A DNA stretch of 61,889 bases from Bradyrhizobium sp. ARR65 (GCF_000472385.1 NZ_AWZU01000050.1:151-62039); one strand, 5' to 3'. Shown: positions 45,895 to 55,895, counted from the stretch's first letter. Notes: generated by a model from the letters alone, not told the origin. Made by a program: numbers and translations.

Positions 45895-47562
45895 TTACTC
45901 CGCTGCATCGAGCACGGCAGGCGCCGAGGACTCCCGGCTACTTGCCAGAATGTGTCTGATCCGGCTCTTGCACGCGCCGCAGCCGCCGGACGCATTGGTC
46001 TTTTGCCTGATCTCGCGCACGGTGGTCAGGCCATGCGAGCGGATCGCATCCTCGAGCGTGCCGAGGTCGACCCTTTTGCAGAAGCAGATCCTTTTTGAGC
46101 GACGAGCCCTCTCCGCCGGTGTCGGATGCGAGGCGCTCTCAGCTGCCTGCCCCATCGGGTCGGAGTGCGTGTTCTTGCACACAGTATCCCATGGTGCAGG
46201 TTGACGCAGTTGCTCCCAAATCGGGTTAAATAGTGCCTTATCGATCTCCTCGACCAGCTTCACTATGCCGACATAACCCAAATAGGCATGAGATCGCTCC
46301 TGGTTGATGTCGAGCCAGGGCATCGCCGCCTTCAGCGCCACGAACTGCGACTTTCCGCCAGACAGCATGATGTCCGCCCGCGCGTCCTTCAGCATTTTGT
46401 ACATCTCGCGAGCCGAGATATCCTCGATCATGTGGGCATCCAGCCCCATCAGCTCCTTGATGCGCTCCTTATCCTCCTCAGTAGATTTCTTGACGCTGGT
46501 GCCAACAAGCTCAAGCCCAGCCTCCTGGAGCGCAGCCACAACAGACCAGGACTTCACCCCGCCGGTGATCAACAACGCCCTCTTCCCGGCAAAGCGGGGC
46601 TTGTACTGCCTGATCGCGGCCCAGGCGCGCGCCTCCTCTCGCGCGATCACCGCCTCGGTGCGCCCGATAAGTTCTTCCGGTGCCCCGCGCCGGACCAAAA
46701 GTTGCGCAATCTCGCGCAATGATGCGCTAGAGTCCTGGATGCCGTAGAATGAGCCCTCAAAGAAGGGGATGCAGTACCGCTCCTCCATTCTGCGAGCCAC
46801 ATTGATCATCGACTTCGAACATACTAACATCGCTGCGCGAGCCCGATGCGACGAAGCCACCTCGTGATATCTGCCATCCCCCGAGATGCAGGACAGGATT
46901 CGGATCCCGAGCTCGTCCAATAATGGCTTGATCTGCCAAAGCTCGCCGGACAGATTGTATTCACCGATCATGTTGATGTCGTACGGCGTGGTGTAGTCCG
47001 GCTCTTCCGTTCCGATGACGTGCTCGAGCAAGGCTTCGCCGGCAAGCTTATTGCCAAGATTTTTCGACCCGACGAACCCCGGCGCATTTATGGGAATGAC
47101 CGGCTTGCGGAACTTCCGCGAAGCCGCCTTGCAGACGATATCGATATCATCGCCAATCATCGCCGGTACGCAGGTCTGATAGACGAAGACCGCGGCCGGC
47201 TTGTACTTTCCGATGATCTCCTTGATTGCGTTATAAAGGCGCTTCTCGCCACCGAATACGACGTCGGTTTCGGTCATATCGGTCGTGAAGCTGGTGCGCC
47301 AGATGCTGGCGCCAGACGAAGCAGCACCGCGGTTGTCCCATGAATTACCTTCGCAGGCGATCGGACCATGGATCAGATGTGCCACATCAGTAAACGGCTG
47401 TAGCGCGATCTTGGCGCCGTCGAAAGCGCAGCCGCCCGCGGCGGCGCCCGGCTGGGGCTGCTTGGTGCAGCCCTTCTTGCGCTCGACATCCGATTTGTTG
47501 GCATTCTTCGCGCAACCTGGCTCGTTGAAGATGTCCTGGAGCGTGGCCGATAGCGAACTCAT
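45895..47562 (-). CDS. nifE: NifE with a C-terminal Bfd-like [2Fe-2S] extension
   Basis: 555 residues. The NifE body is clear: LIHGPIACEGNSWDNRGAAS, VFGGEKRLYNAIKEIIGKYK, IPINAPGFVGSKNLGNKLAG and EEIDKALFNPIWEQLR. About 60 residues more follow at the C-terminus, with CFCKRVDLGTLEDAIRSHG and GGCGACKSRI, a BFD-like 2Fe-2S motif (CxC...CxxC). The extension is known in bradyrhizobial NifE. It may feed electrons to the NifEN scaffold. The gene lies 94 bases after nifK. Confidence 0.96.
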   Translation of the reverse strand: MSSLSATLQDIFNEPGCAKNANKSDVERKKGCTKQPQPGAAAGGCAFDGAKIALQPFTDVAHLIHGPIACEGNSWDNRGAASSGASIWRTSFTTDMTETDVVFGGEKRLYNAIKEIIGKYKPAAVFVYQTCVPAMIGDDIDIVCKAASRKFRKPVIPINAPGFVGSKNLGNKLAGEALLEHVIGTEEPDYTTPYDINMIGEYNLSGELWQIKPLLDELGIRILSCISGDGRYHEVASSHRARAAMLVCSKSMINVARRMEERYCIPFFEGSFYGIQDSSASLREIAQLLVRRGAPEELIGRTEAVIAREEARAWAAIRQYKPRFAGKRALLITGGVKSWSVVAALQEAGLELVGTSVKKSTEEDKERIKELMGLDAHMIEDISAREMYKMLKDARADIMLSGGKSQFVALKAAMPWLDINQERSHAYLGYVGIVKLVEEIDKALFNPIWEQLRQPAPWDTVCKNTHSDPMGQAAESASHPTPAERARRSKRICFCKRVDLGTLEDAIRSHGLTTVREIRQKTNASGGCGACKSRIRHILASSRESSAPAVLDAAE

Positions 47563-47656
47563 CCGTTTCTTCTCTCAGATGATCTTGGGGCGAAACACGA
47601 TACCAACTTGCGCGAGCCATCGCCGGTGCTGGCCGGCGACGGCTCACGCGCGTTGC

Positions 47657-49216
47657 TCAACGAATGATGTCGAAGCTATAGTCGGTCTTACCCGGAATAT
47701 TGGCGTTCTTGTCGAACTCATCGAAGATCTTGTCGAGGATCTTGATCAACACGTTCAAGCCGCCCTGATAGCCCCATACGGGAGAGCGATGATGATGATG
47801 TCTGTCGAACACAGGGAAGCCGATCCGGATTAGCGGCGTGCCGGTGTCACGCTCCAGATATTTCCCATAAGTGTTGCCGATCAGGAAATCGACGGGTTCG
47901 GTGAACAGCAGCGAGCGCAGGTGCCAGAGATCTCGGCCCGGATAGGCATGACAGTTCTGCCCAAAAGGCGAGCTCGCAAATAAGGCCTCCATTTTCTCTT
48001 GCCAGGCCTTGTTGCCGTTGGTCGAGAGCACATGGGTCGGTTCGGCGCCAAGTTCGAGCAGGAAGGCCGCCAACCCATGGCAGACATCGGGATCGCCATA
48101 AATCGCGAATTTTTTGCCGTGAATATGAGCGTTCGAGTCCGCGATCGCGTCTACCAAGCGGCCGCGCTCTCGCGCGAGTTCATCCGGAATCTCCTTGCCC
48201 GTGATGCGGGACAAGGCCATGAGGAACTCGTCCGTTGCGGATACGCCCAACGGGTAATTGAATGATACAACTTCCTGACCGTGTTCTGCGATGAACGGCA
48301 GGGTCTTCTCGGTGCACCACTGCTGCATGGAGATTGTCGCCTTGGCGTGAATGGCGTTCGCAGCGTCTTCCAGACTGGTGCCCCCGTCATACATCCGGAA
48401 CTCGCCATCCGTCGGCGTATCGAAGACGTCGGCGTTGTCGGCCAGAACGGTGTACTGAATGCCCATCACTTCGAAGATGCGCTTGATCTCACGGAGATTG
48501 CCGACGGCATAGCCGTCGAAGCCGCCAATGAAGTTGACCTTGTCATTGGGCTTGCGCTCGAGCTTTGGAGCGGTACCCGCCTTACCGTCCCAGAAATGCT
48601 CCAGGATTCCCTTGATTGCGTTGTCATAGCCCGTGACGTGGCTGCCCACGAAGGCTGGCGTATGCGCGAATGGCACATCGAGGTCCGCCGGAACGGAGCC
48701 CTTTTCCTTTGATGTTTTAATGAACGCGTTGAGGTCGTCGCCGATGACCTCCGCCATACAGGTGGTGGAGACCGCAATCATCTTTGGCTTGTACATGTTG
48801 TAGCTATTGGCGAGGCCGTCGATCATATTGTTCAGGCCGCCGAATACTGCTGCATCCTCGGTCATCGACGAAGAGACGCACGAGGTCGGCTCCTTAAAAT
48901 GCCTTGACAGATGACTGCGATAATAGGCGACGCAACCTTGCGAGCCATGCACGAAAGGCAGCGTACCTTCGAACCCAACGGAAGCGAACACCGCGCCGAG
49001 TGGCTGGCAGGCCTTGGCTGGATTTATGGTCAGCGCTTCTCGAGCAAAGTTCTTGTCGCGGTATTCGCGCGTCTTCGTCCACTCGCGAATACGCTCGACC
49101 TCCGCAGGATCGCGGGGATTTTCGAACATCTTCTTTTTGTTTTCCAGCATCTGCTGGTATTCCGGACCGCGAAATAGCTCAAAGTGATCGAGCACGCGTT
49201 CTGCATTCTGCGCCAT
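47657..49216 (-). CDS. nifK: Nitrogenase MoFe protein beta chain NifK
   Basis: 519 residues, normal length. The P-cluster ligand segments KACQPLGAVFASVGFEGTLP, VHGSQGCVAYYRSHLSRHFK and SSMTEDAAVFGGLNNM are intact. It pairs with NifD in the MoFe tetramer. It starts 62 bases after nifD. Confidence 0.98.
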   Translation of the reverse strand: MAQNAERVLDHFELFRGPEYQQMLENKKKMFENPRDPAEVERIREWTKTREYRDKNFAREALTINPAKACQPLGAVFASVGFEGTLPFVHGSQGCVAYYRSHLSRHFKEPTSCVSSSMTEDAAVFGGLNNMIDGLANSYNMYKPKMIAVSTTCMAEVIGDDLNAFIKTSKEKGSVPADLDVPFAHTPAFVGSHVTGYDNAIKGILEHFWDGKAGTAPKLERKPNDKVNFIGGFDGYAVGNLREIKRIFEVMGIQYTVLADNADVFDTPTDGEFRMYDGGTSLEDAANAIHAKATISMQQWCTEKTLPFIAEHGQEVVSFNYPLGVSATDEFLMALSRITGKEIPDELARERGRLVDAIADSNAHIHGKKFAIYGDPDVCHGLAAFLLELGAEPTHVLSTNGNKAWQEKMEALFASSPFGQNCHAYPGRDLWHLRSLLFTEPVDFLIGNTYGKYLERDTGTPLIRIGFPVFDRHHHHRSPVWGYQGGLNVLIKILDKIFDEFDKNANIPGKTDYSFDIIR

Positions 49217-49278
49217 TGGTTAGCCCTTTCAGATGTCGTGAGATATGTCGGCTCGCCTCTCGGCAGAGCACCGGCGAG

Positions 49279-50781
49279 TTATTCCGCAGCCAAGAGCCTC
49301 GGCTTGGCGACATCCTTCCAGGGCGCCTTGGTCTTTTTCCAGATGGGTGAGTTGATGGCCATGTCCATGTCGCGGGCAAAGATCGCAAAGCCGTCGTAGC
49401 CGTGATAAGGCCCCGAATAATCCCAAGAGTGCATCTGCCGGAATGGCACACCCATCTTCTGGAACACGTATTTTTCCTTGATGCCCGAGCCGACCAGGTC
49501 CGGCCGGATTTTTTCGACGAAGTGCTCGAACTCGTATCCAGTGACGTCGTCGTAGATCAGCGTGCCATCCTTCACGTAATGTTGTGCGGTTCGTTGATAG
49601 TCATCGTTATGCGCGAACTCGTAGCCAGTCCCGACCACCTCCATACCGAGGTCTTCATACGCACCGATCACGTGCCGGGGACGAAGTCCGCCTACGTACA
49701 GCATCACACTCTTGCCCTCCAACCGCGGGCGATATTTTGCGATCACCGAGTCCACAAGCGGCTGGTACTTCGCGATTACCCGCTCGGCGCCTTCCTTAAT
49801 CTTGTCGTCGAAATACCCCGCGATCTTGCGCAGTGATTCCACGATCTTGCTTGGCCCGAAGAAGTTGTATTCGCACCAGGGAATACCGAACTTCTCTTCC
49901 ATGTGACGCGAAATGTAGTTCATGGAGCGGTAACAGTGCAGCACGTTCAGCTTCGCCTTTGGCGTGGCCTCGAGTTCGGCCAGGGAGCCATCACCCGACC
50001 ACTGCGCGATTACGCGAAGCCCCATTTCCTCCAGCAAGATTCGGGACGACCATGCGTCGCCGCCGATATTGTAGTCACCGATGATTGCAACGTCGTATGG
50101 TGTCGGTTCAAACCTAGGCTTATTCTCTGGCGTGAGCCTGTCGAATATCCAATCGCGCACAGCATCGTTGGCAATGTGGTGGCCTAGCGACTGTGATACG
50201 CCGCGGAAGCCCTCGCAGCGGACTGGCACAATGGTCTTGCCGCCATATTCTTTCGATTTTGCTCGAGATACAGCCTCGATGTCGTCGCCGATCAGACCGA
50301 TCGGGCATTCGGATTGGATAGTAATGCCATTGTTCAGAGGGAACAGCTCCTGGACCTCGTCAATCAGTTTTACGAGCTTCTTGTCGCCGCCGAAAACAAT
50401 ATCCTTTTCCTGAAAGTCGGAGGTGAACTGAAACGTCACGAAGCTATCAATGCCGGTCACGCCCGTGTAGTAATTGCGCCGCGAGCCCCACGAGTACTGT
50501 CCACAACCGACCGGGCCATGGCTGATATGGATCATGTCCTTGATTGGTCCCCAGACCACACCCTTGGAGCCGGCGTAGGCACAGCCGCGGATCGTCATCA
50601 CCCCCGGAATAGATTTGATATTGGACTTCACTCCGCAATCCGACTTGCCGGCCTCGTGAACGTTGAGGTGCTTGGCGCGCCGTTTCGCCGTCTTCTCCGG
50701 ATAGACCTTTAGCACCTCCTGGATCAGCTCTTTGTTCCGGGCCTTGATTTCCGCGATGCTCTGGGCTTTGGCGAGACTCAT
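49279..50781 (-). CDS. nifD: Nitrogenase MoFe protein alpha chain NifD
   Basis: 500 residues from the ATG at 50781; a start two codons earlier is possible but family members begin MSLA. P-cluster segments (IRGCAYAGSKGVVWGP, SHGPVGCGQYSWG), the FeMo-co Cys region (LNVLHCYRSMNYISRHMEEK) and the FeMo-co His region (RQMHSWDYSGPYHGYDGF) are all present. It leads the nifDKENX operon. A sigma-54 element lies at 50836-50851 and a NifA site at 50923-50938. Confidence 0.98.
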   Translation of the reverse strand: MSLAKAQSIAEIKARNKELIQEVLKVYPEKTAKRRAKHLNVHEAGKSDCGVKSNIKSIPGVMTIRGCAYAGSKGVVWGPIKDMIHISHGPVGCGQYSWGSRRNYYTGVTGIDSFVTFQFTSDFQEKDIVFGGDKKLVKLIDEVQELFPLNNGITIQSECPIGLIGDDIEAVSRAKSKEYGGKTIVPVRCEGFRGVSQSLGHHIANDAVRDWIFDRLTPENKPRFEPTPYDVAIIGDYNIGGDAWSSRILLEEMGLRVIAQWSGDGSLAELEATPKAKLNVLHCYRSMNYISRHMEEKFGIPWCEYNFFGPSKIVESLRKIAGYFDDKIKEGAERVIAKYQPLVDSVIAKYRPRLEGKSVMLYVGGLRPRHVIGAYEDLGMEVVGTGYEFAHNDDYQRTAQHYVKDGTLIYDDVTGYEFEHFVEKIRPDLVGSGIKEKYVFQKMGVPFRQMHSWDYSGPYHGYDGFAIFARDMDMAINSPIWKKTKAPWKDVAKPRLLAAE

Positions 50782-50835
50782 TCTCATGTCCTCAAAGGTT
50801 TGCCGCTATCGATGACGGCCTTCGCCCGGCAGTTT

Positions 50836-50851
50836 TGCAACGAGCATGCCA
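50836..50851 (-). promoter_or_regulatory. Sigma-54 promoter of nifDKENX
   Basis: TGGCATGCTCGTTGCA on the minus strand differs from consensus at one base (TGGCAT for TGGCAC). It lies about 55 bases before the nifD ATG. Confidence 0.9.
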
Positions 50852-50922
50852 GCAGGGTCAGCGCACAAAAATGAGAGCATTCGGAAGCAGATAGCGCGCC
50901 ACCGCGGGCCCAGAGGGGCTGT

Positions 50923-50938
50923 TGTTGCAAACCTGACA
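50923..50938. promoter_or_regulatory. NifA upstream activator site of nifD
   Basis: TGT TGCAAACCTG ACA fits TGT-N10-ACA and lies 72 bp upstream of the -24 element. Confidence 0.8.
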
Positions 50939-50999
50939 TCCGACCGCCTCGGGAAAACGTCTCGCCTGGTCTGTCAGCAACTAAACGACGACGCGGCCC

Positions 51000-52304
51000 G
51001 CCCGATCATTTTGCCCTGATGCTAGCGGACATGACCGCGGTGCGAGAACTGGCGCTTACGTTGATCCTCCAGGACCTGTGGCAGCCGACCATACTGCAGA
51101 TCTTCCTGCAGAACCCGAAGGAGCATGTTCACCTTGCGCGCGGACAAACCTTTTCCGTGCCGCCGGGGCGCCCTCACCTCGTCACCAATGCGGGCAAGAC
51201 ATCGGCTGTGTCTAAATCCGCGTTTCGACCAGGCTGCTACCGTCGAGTGCCAGGAGAGCGTCCTCCGGGGGCTGGGCAAGCGGGAAATAAGAGCTGCGGT
51301 ACCGAGCGCATTCGACGTCTGGGCGATCGCGATCGGCTCGGTGCGGGCGTCAGAAGATTCTCGAACTCCTCGAGGACGCAATGCTACCACATCGACACCG
51401 TTCCTTTGATCATCGCGCCATGGCGCTCCTTACGGAAATGCCACGGCACGATGCTAGAATCGTGCTCCATGATCGAGCGCACGCCCCTCTCGCTCTCGCC
51501 GATATTTGGCTCGCGCTCGGAGTCGAGCTTGGTTGGATCGGTGAGGTTGCGGGCGAAGATGATTTCCTGACTGGGCGGGCATTGTACGTGCTGCGCCACC
51601 TTCGCCTGCGCGTACCCTCATAGGCCTGGGTCGCGCCATTGGCGAGGGAATGTAGGCTGCGATGCACATTGGTACACTCGCTGGCATAGACCTGCTTTAC
51701 TCATCGAGCACCGCTCTCGGTTTCTGGGCCTAAGCGGCATTATCAAGATGGACCAGGCAGTGCCGTAGACACGCGGAAACTCCTCGCGCACGCGCATCAG
51801 ATGGTAAGCACGCTTTAGAACAGGCGGATGTTGCTCATCGCCACACCTCCATTCGCCGCTCGGCCTGACTGGCGAGCAAGCCGCGCAGGTTGTCCCCGGC
51901 CATCTGCGCGACGGCTTCCCCAGCCAGGCCTGTATCAGGAGCGCGCCTGCACCTCCTTCTGGAGTAGGCCGCGCGGCCCGCAGAAAGGAGACTGAGACTG
52001 CGCTCAACATTGCGGCACAAGGCGCAGCTCAAGATCTCCAGCTCCGGCTTGTTGTCGGCTTCGGTCTGGTCGGACGGCAGCGCCCGCCTGATCATTTTGC
52101 CTTTCTCTTCCGCTCTCTCCAGGAAAAATGCTGCTATCTCAGGTCAGGGGCCCCTTGTCTGCTTTCTCGCGAAATGCGAGGGGTCAGCTCGTAAGCTCGG
52201 CATCCGACAATCGCCCAAATCACGCGGTGAACTAGAAAGGCGGCGCCGGCAGCAGGTATCTCCTTCAATCCGGCTAGGACCCCTCGCCTTTTTCTTGGCG
52301 CTCC
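51000..52304. other. 1.3 kb of probably decayed genes between nifD and a ferredoxin gene
   Basis: No intact gene was found. A plus-strand stretch near 51060-51240 reads like a cupin strand pair (EHVHLARGQTFSVPPGRPHL). Minus-strand stretches look partly coding: 51384-51599 (SQEIIFARNLTDPTKLDSER) and about 51740-52095 (LKRAYHLMRVREEFPRVYGT in one frame, KPELEILSCALCRNVERSLS in another). Frames and stops are inconsistent. I read this as remains of two or three genes of unknown identity. Confidence 0.4.
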
Positions 52305-52499
52305 TTATGCCTGCACGCACGTGTCCGGCACTGGGCAGACATCGGCGCATCGCGGCGTCTCGGATTGCCCCTCGCATTGGGTACACTTCTTCGGGTCAAT
52401 TATATAAATGTCGTTCTTGAGGCTGATTGCTGCGTTCGGGCATTCGAATTCACATGCGCCACAGACGGTGCACTGGGACGCAATTATCTTGTAAGCCAT
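52305..52499 (-). CDS. 2[4Fe-4S] ferredoxin, FdxN-like second copy
   Basis: 64 residues. C10, C13, C16, C20 and C39, C42, C51, C55 reproduce the spacing of FdxN at 35455-35694, and both start with the same KIIASQCT segment. The ATG at 52499 was chosen by alignment with that protein. It has a sigma-54-like element upstream and diverges from the YqeB-like gene. It probably supplies electrons for nitrogenase or cofactor synthesis. Confidence 0.9.
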   Translation of the reverse strand: MAYKIIASQCTVCGACEFECPNAAISLKNDIYIIDPKKCTQCEGQSETPRCADVCPVPDTCVQA

Positions 52500-52541
52500 A
52501 CAGTTCACTTCCTTGAGAATGATGCGGAACCGCCTCTTCCA

Positions 52542-52557
52542 TTCAAGGCTCGTGCCA
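52542..52557 (-). promoter_or_regulatory. Possible sigma-54 promoter of the ferredoxin gene
   Basis: TGGCACGAGCCTTGAA on the minus strand has a perfect -24 half, but the -12 half is TTGA instead of TTGC. It lies 43 bases before the ATG. The altered -12 base may make it weak. Confidence 0.5.
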
Positions 52558-52690
52558 GAGGCTGCGCCTGCACAAGCCGGTTGCTTTTTCATCTTGCAAG
52601 GTGTCGTCGGCCAACACGTGTCGTGTTCGACACGCTGTCCCGATGTGCCTCACGCCAAAGATAGCCTCATCCGAGCAAGTACCGCTTTCA

Positions 52691-52706
52691 TGTACCCAAC
52701 CATACA
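52691..52706. promoter_or_regulatory. NifA site between the ferredoxin and YqeB-like genes
   Basis: TGT ACCCAACCAT ACA fits TGT-N10-ACA. It lies about 134 bp from the ferredoxin -24 element and 160 bp from the YqeB-like one, so it can serve both. Confidence 0.7.
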
Positions 52707-52865
52707 GCGGGATGAAGCACTGCCCCTAGGACCCTCTCAACTTCGTCCCCTGCAGGATCGGGATCGACAACTTGCGCCTTCGGCATCGCAGTGACCACAA
52801 CGGGCGACAGCACCGCCAATCTGACCGAATCGAAGTGACTGCCCGCCCTGCCGAACGCGCTCATT

Positions 52866-52881
52866 TGGCCCGTCTCTTGCT
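52866..52881 (+). promoter_or_regulatory. Sigma-54 promoter of the YqeB-like gene
   Basis: TGGCCCGTCTCTTGCT differs from TGGCACG-N4-TTGC[AT] at one base. It lies 75 bases before the ATG at 52957. Confidence 0.78.
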
Positions 52882-52956
52882 GCGATCGCAACCTGACGGG
52901 GGAAGGCTTTGCGGGATGTCAAGTACAGCACGCAATTATGAGGCGAGTTGGCTCAA

Positions 52957-53808
52957 ATGTCTTTGGGAATTGATGGCCGAAAAAGGCGCTTCGATATCAT
53001 TCTCGGCACGAACGAGATTGCGTCCGCTATTGCCGTCCAGCTCGCGCGCGCCGGGGATTGTGTGTTGCTCTCGTATGATCCAGATCGACCCGTGCTTCGT
53101 CGAAAGATGGCCTTCCATGACGCGCTCTTTGCCGGCAGCGCCCAGATCGAAGAGATCCTGGGTGAACGAGTTGACGATAGGATCCAAGTCCTGAAAGCGG
53201 CTCGCGGGCATTCCAGCAGGAGAGCGTCCGTTCTTGTGTCTCGGCTCGGTCTTCTCGACCTGCTCCCAATTGCTCCTATTGACGTACTCATCGACGCGCG
53301 TCTGCACAAGCGCGCTATCAGCCCCGATCTGCGGCGCCTCGCGGCACTGTCAATCGGCGTCGGTCCCGGCTTTTCCGCAAGCTCAAACTGTGATGTGGCG
53401 ATCGAAACCCGACCGGGCAAGATCGGCCTCGCCGACCAGGACAGTTGGACCGAGGCCCCCGATGGAGTTGCAAGCCGGCTGGGCGACATCGGCGCAGAGC
53501 GCTTTGTCTATTCAAACATCGCCGGCCGCTGGCAGACATCGGCCGCAATCGGCACACCGATCTACAAAGGTCTTGTAATCGGTCATTTGTCGGGCGTGCC
53601 GGTAGCGGCGCCGCTCGATGGTACGCTGCGCGGCATCGTACGTGATGGCACCGAGGTTCCTTCGGGAGTCAAGCTCTTAGAGGTTGATACGCGCGGCCCG
53701 TTGGCGCAATGGACTGGCATCGACAACCGCGGCCGGGCAATCGCCAATGCAACACTAAGCGCAATTTGCCGAGGAGCGGAACGTCTGAAGCTCAATCGGT
53801 TGCGTTAA
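52957..53808 (+). CDS. YqeB/EF2563-type molybdenum-hydroxylase accessory protein
   Basis: 283 residues from ATG 52957. The N-terminus has the family's nucleotide-binding type start FDIILGTNEIASAIAVQLAR with RPVLRRKMAFHDALFAG. The middle has PIDVLIDARLHKRAI, and the strongest mark is the segment LSIGVGPGFSASSNCDVAIE followed by TRPGKIGL (family: GLGPGFxAGxD--VVET-RGH-LG). The family is tied to maturation of selenium-dependent molybdenum hydroxylases and is related to XdhC-type insertases. No molybdenum hydroxylase gene is visible nearby. With a sigma-54 promoter and a NifA site it appears to be part of the nif regulon, perhaps in molybdenum handling; that is inference. Confidence 0.8.
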   Translation: MSLGIDGRKRRFDIILGTNEIASAIAVQLARAGDCVLLSYDPDRPVLRRKMAFHDALFAGSAQIEEILGERVDDRIQVLKAARGHSSRRASVLVSRLGLLDLLPIAPIDVLIDARLHKRAISPDLRRLAALSIGVGPGFSASSNCDVAIETRPGKIGLADQDSWTEAPDGVASRLGDIGAERFVYSNIAGRWQTSAAIGTPIYKGLVIGHLSGVPVAAPLDGTLRGIVRDGTEVPSGVKLLEVDTRGPLAQWTGIDNRGRAIANATLSAICRGAERLKLNRLR

Positions 53809-55014
53809 GAACGTTGGCCATGCCGTTCCAGCGCTGCTTAGCATGCACGGTAATCTTCCAAGCAACACTTACAACTTTTCGCTAGCGGACGCGTTCCGTG
53901 CCGCATCAACTTGAACGGCTGGGGATTAAGTCAAAATAGTTTACTGCGACGGCTCGGCGTCACATGACCTAAGCACATTTGTTGTATTCGTCGGTGTGAT
54001 GGTCTGCAACGGTGACTTCCCTGCTCGCGCAACGAAATCGACTGTCGGGATGGCGAGCTTGATCGACTTTTGTTTCCGGATAGACCGGCTGAGCAGGCCG
54101 AACGACAAAAGGGTAGGTTCCATCTTTTTCGTGAATTAGCCCACATGATCTCTCGAAAATCCTTGCGCGCCAGTCAATCTGCTTTCTTGAGAGCGGTCCT
54201 GGAAGATGCTGTGCAGATGGTACCAGAAGCACGGTGCAGTTCGTCATTGAAGGCGTGCCTTGCTGAAAAGATTCTAACCTTGGCGGCAGCCGGTGAGACG
54301 AACCCGACTACCTTAGCGCGTCTCGCCGTCCGGACGATGCTGGAAGCCTGTACGACTTGTTATGGCTGTGGCGGACGGCACGGACCTAGTCGCGTCGAAC
54401 TGAGGAGTGGATCACTTCTATCGTGAGCTCGGATCATCAACGTGGTGCTTAAGCCAGACGCGAGCTCATGCCGCGTTAACTCATCATGGTGCAGAGGTAA
54501 ACGCCTGCCCTGGCAGATCTACCTTGATGATGCATCGCTAAGGTATATCGGGAGATTGCCGACGCCCGAGTCATCGGCATGTATCCCTGGGCTCGAATTC
54601 TTCTGACGGGGTCGGCGCGATCGGGCATGCCCTGCCCATGCTGTCGCCCGCCGAGATCGCAAGTGACGTCGATTGCGCATACTGCTGGGCTCCTTATCAG
54701 ATCGTTGAAGCTCGGCCGTGATCGCGCATCCTTTGAGACACTCGTTCCATCATACGGGTGCAGAGCCTTGGATGTCACGCTCAGCTTGGCCGTCTGTGAT
54801 CTCGGCCCCAAACCTAGATGCACACTACTCAACGTACAACCGAATCATACCTGCGCACGTGCGGCGCTGTATCAGGCTCGGCCGCCTTATCATTCTGCTG
54901 CGGATGCTCCCCGAGCTTTGCCCAGTATCAGCGCCGATCAAGCGAGTGCCTAGCTGACAGCATAGAGCGCACAACTTGAGAAGCGCAATCATGCCGCACG
55001 AACTCGGCTCCGCG
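53809..55014. other. 1.2 kb mostly without genes
   Basis: Apart from the small frame at 54145 nothing convincing is seen. Frames between 54427 and 55014 have no domain-like content. Confidence 0.4.
54145..54426 (+). CDS. Small hypothetical protein
   Basis: 93 residues. Residues 17-56, AVLEDAVQMVPEARCSSSLK followed by AEKILTLAAAGETNPTTLAR, follow the pattern of small helical proteins abundant in Bradyrhizobium (a LAE-I--LAA-GE-DP--L motif). The C-terminal Cys-containing tail may be frame-altered. No clear ribosome site. Function unknown. Confidence 0.4.
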   Translation: MISRKSLRASQSAFLRAVLEDAVQMVPEARCSSSLKACLAEKILTLAAAGETNPTTLARLAVRTMLEACTTCYGCGGRHGPSRVELRSGSLLS

Positions 55015-55895
55015 CTATGTCTGCGGGGTCAAGATAGCCCGCAATCGACGGGCGGCGGCAACCATGTTCGCCAGTGCGGGACGCACCTCCTCCCATTGGC
55101 GTGTTTTCAGGCCGCAATCGGGTATTTGTATGCTCTGAAAGCATCAAGCAACGCCATCTTCGACCGAGACGTTTCGATCGAGATGACGTCGGCATCCATC
55201 GCTGCGATCGCATCGATGATGTCGTTGAACTCGTAATAGCACATGTGGGTGTGAATCTGGGTTTCGTCGGCAACGCCCGACGAGCAAATGCGGAAACTGT
55301 CCACCGCCCAATCCAGATAGCCCTTCCACTGCGATTTGCGCAGCGGCAGTCCTTCCCGCAGGGCGGCCTCATCGATCTGGATCATGGCGGCGCCCGCCTT
55401 CTCAACGTCGAGCACCTCGTCCCGAATAGCCAGTGCGATCTGCCGGCAGACTTCCTTGCGAGAGATGTCGTCGCGGACGAACGACCAGTTTAGGATCGTC
55501 ACGGGTCCTGTTAGCATCGCCTCAACCGGCTTTTTGGTCAGCGATTGAGAATAGCGCCACCACTCGACGGTTATCGGCTTCGGCCGAGACACGTCTCCAA
55601 ACAATATGGGCGGCCGGACGTAGCGCGAGCCATAAGATTGAACCCAACCGCATTTGGTGAACCTGAAGCCGGACAGCTGCTCACCGAAACATTGCACCAT
55701 GTCGTTGCGTTCAAACTCACCATGCACGAGCACGTCGAGCCCGATCTCTTCTTGCCAGCACACTGCTCGCGCAGTTTCTTCTTTCAAAAGCTCCTCATAT
55801 TGCGCGTCATTCAATGTTCACTTGGCATGGGCGGCCCGGGCATTGCGAACATGCACTGTCTGCGGGAACGATCCGATCGTCGTCGTTGGAAATAT
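55015..55895 (-). pseudogene. metE remnant (cobalamin-independent methionine synthase, C-terminal half)
   Basis: The frame reads TTTIGSFPQT, then an in-frame TGA near 55820, then QEEIGLDVLVHGEFERNDMV, SYGSRYVRPPILFGDVSRPK, EAMLTGPVTILNWSFVRDDI, IQIDEAALREGLPL and IHTHMCYYEFNDI. These are the catalytic-half motifs of MetE, including the zinc-site HTHMCY. About 40 residues are deleted after AYKY, shifting the frame. The true C-terminus PDCGLKTRQWEEVRPALANM then follows in another frame to the TAG at 55015-55017. The N-terminal half is absent. Confidence 0.88.

Noticed and set aside
52600..52650. Inverted repeat around CGTGTCGTGTTCGACACG as a NifA site
   Set aside because: Spacing between TGT and ACA is 8 or 9 bases, not 10.
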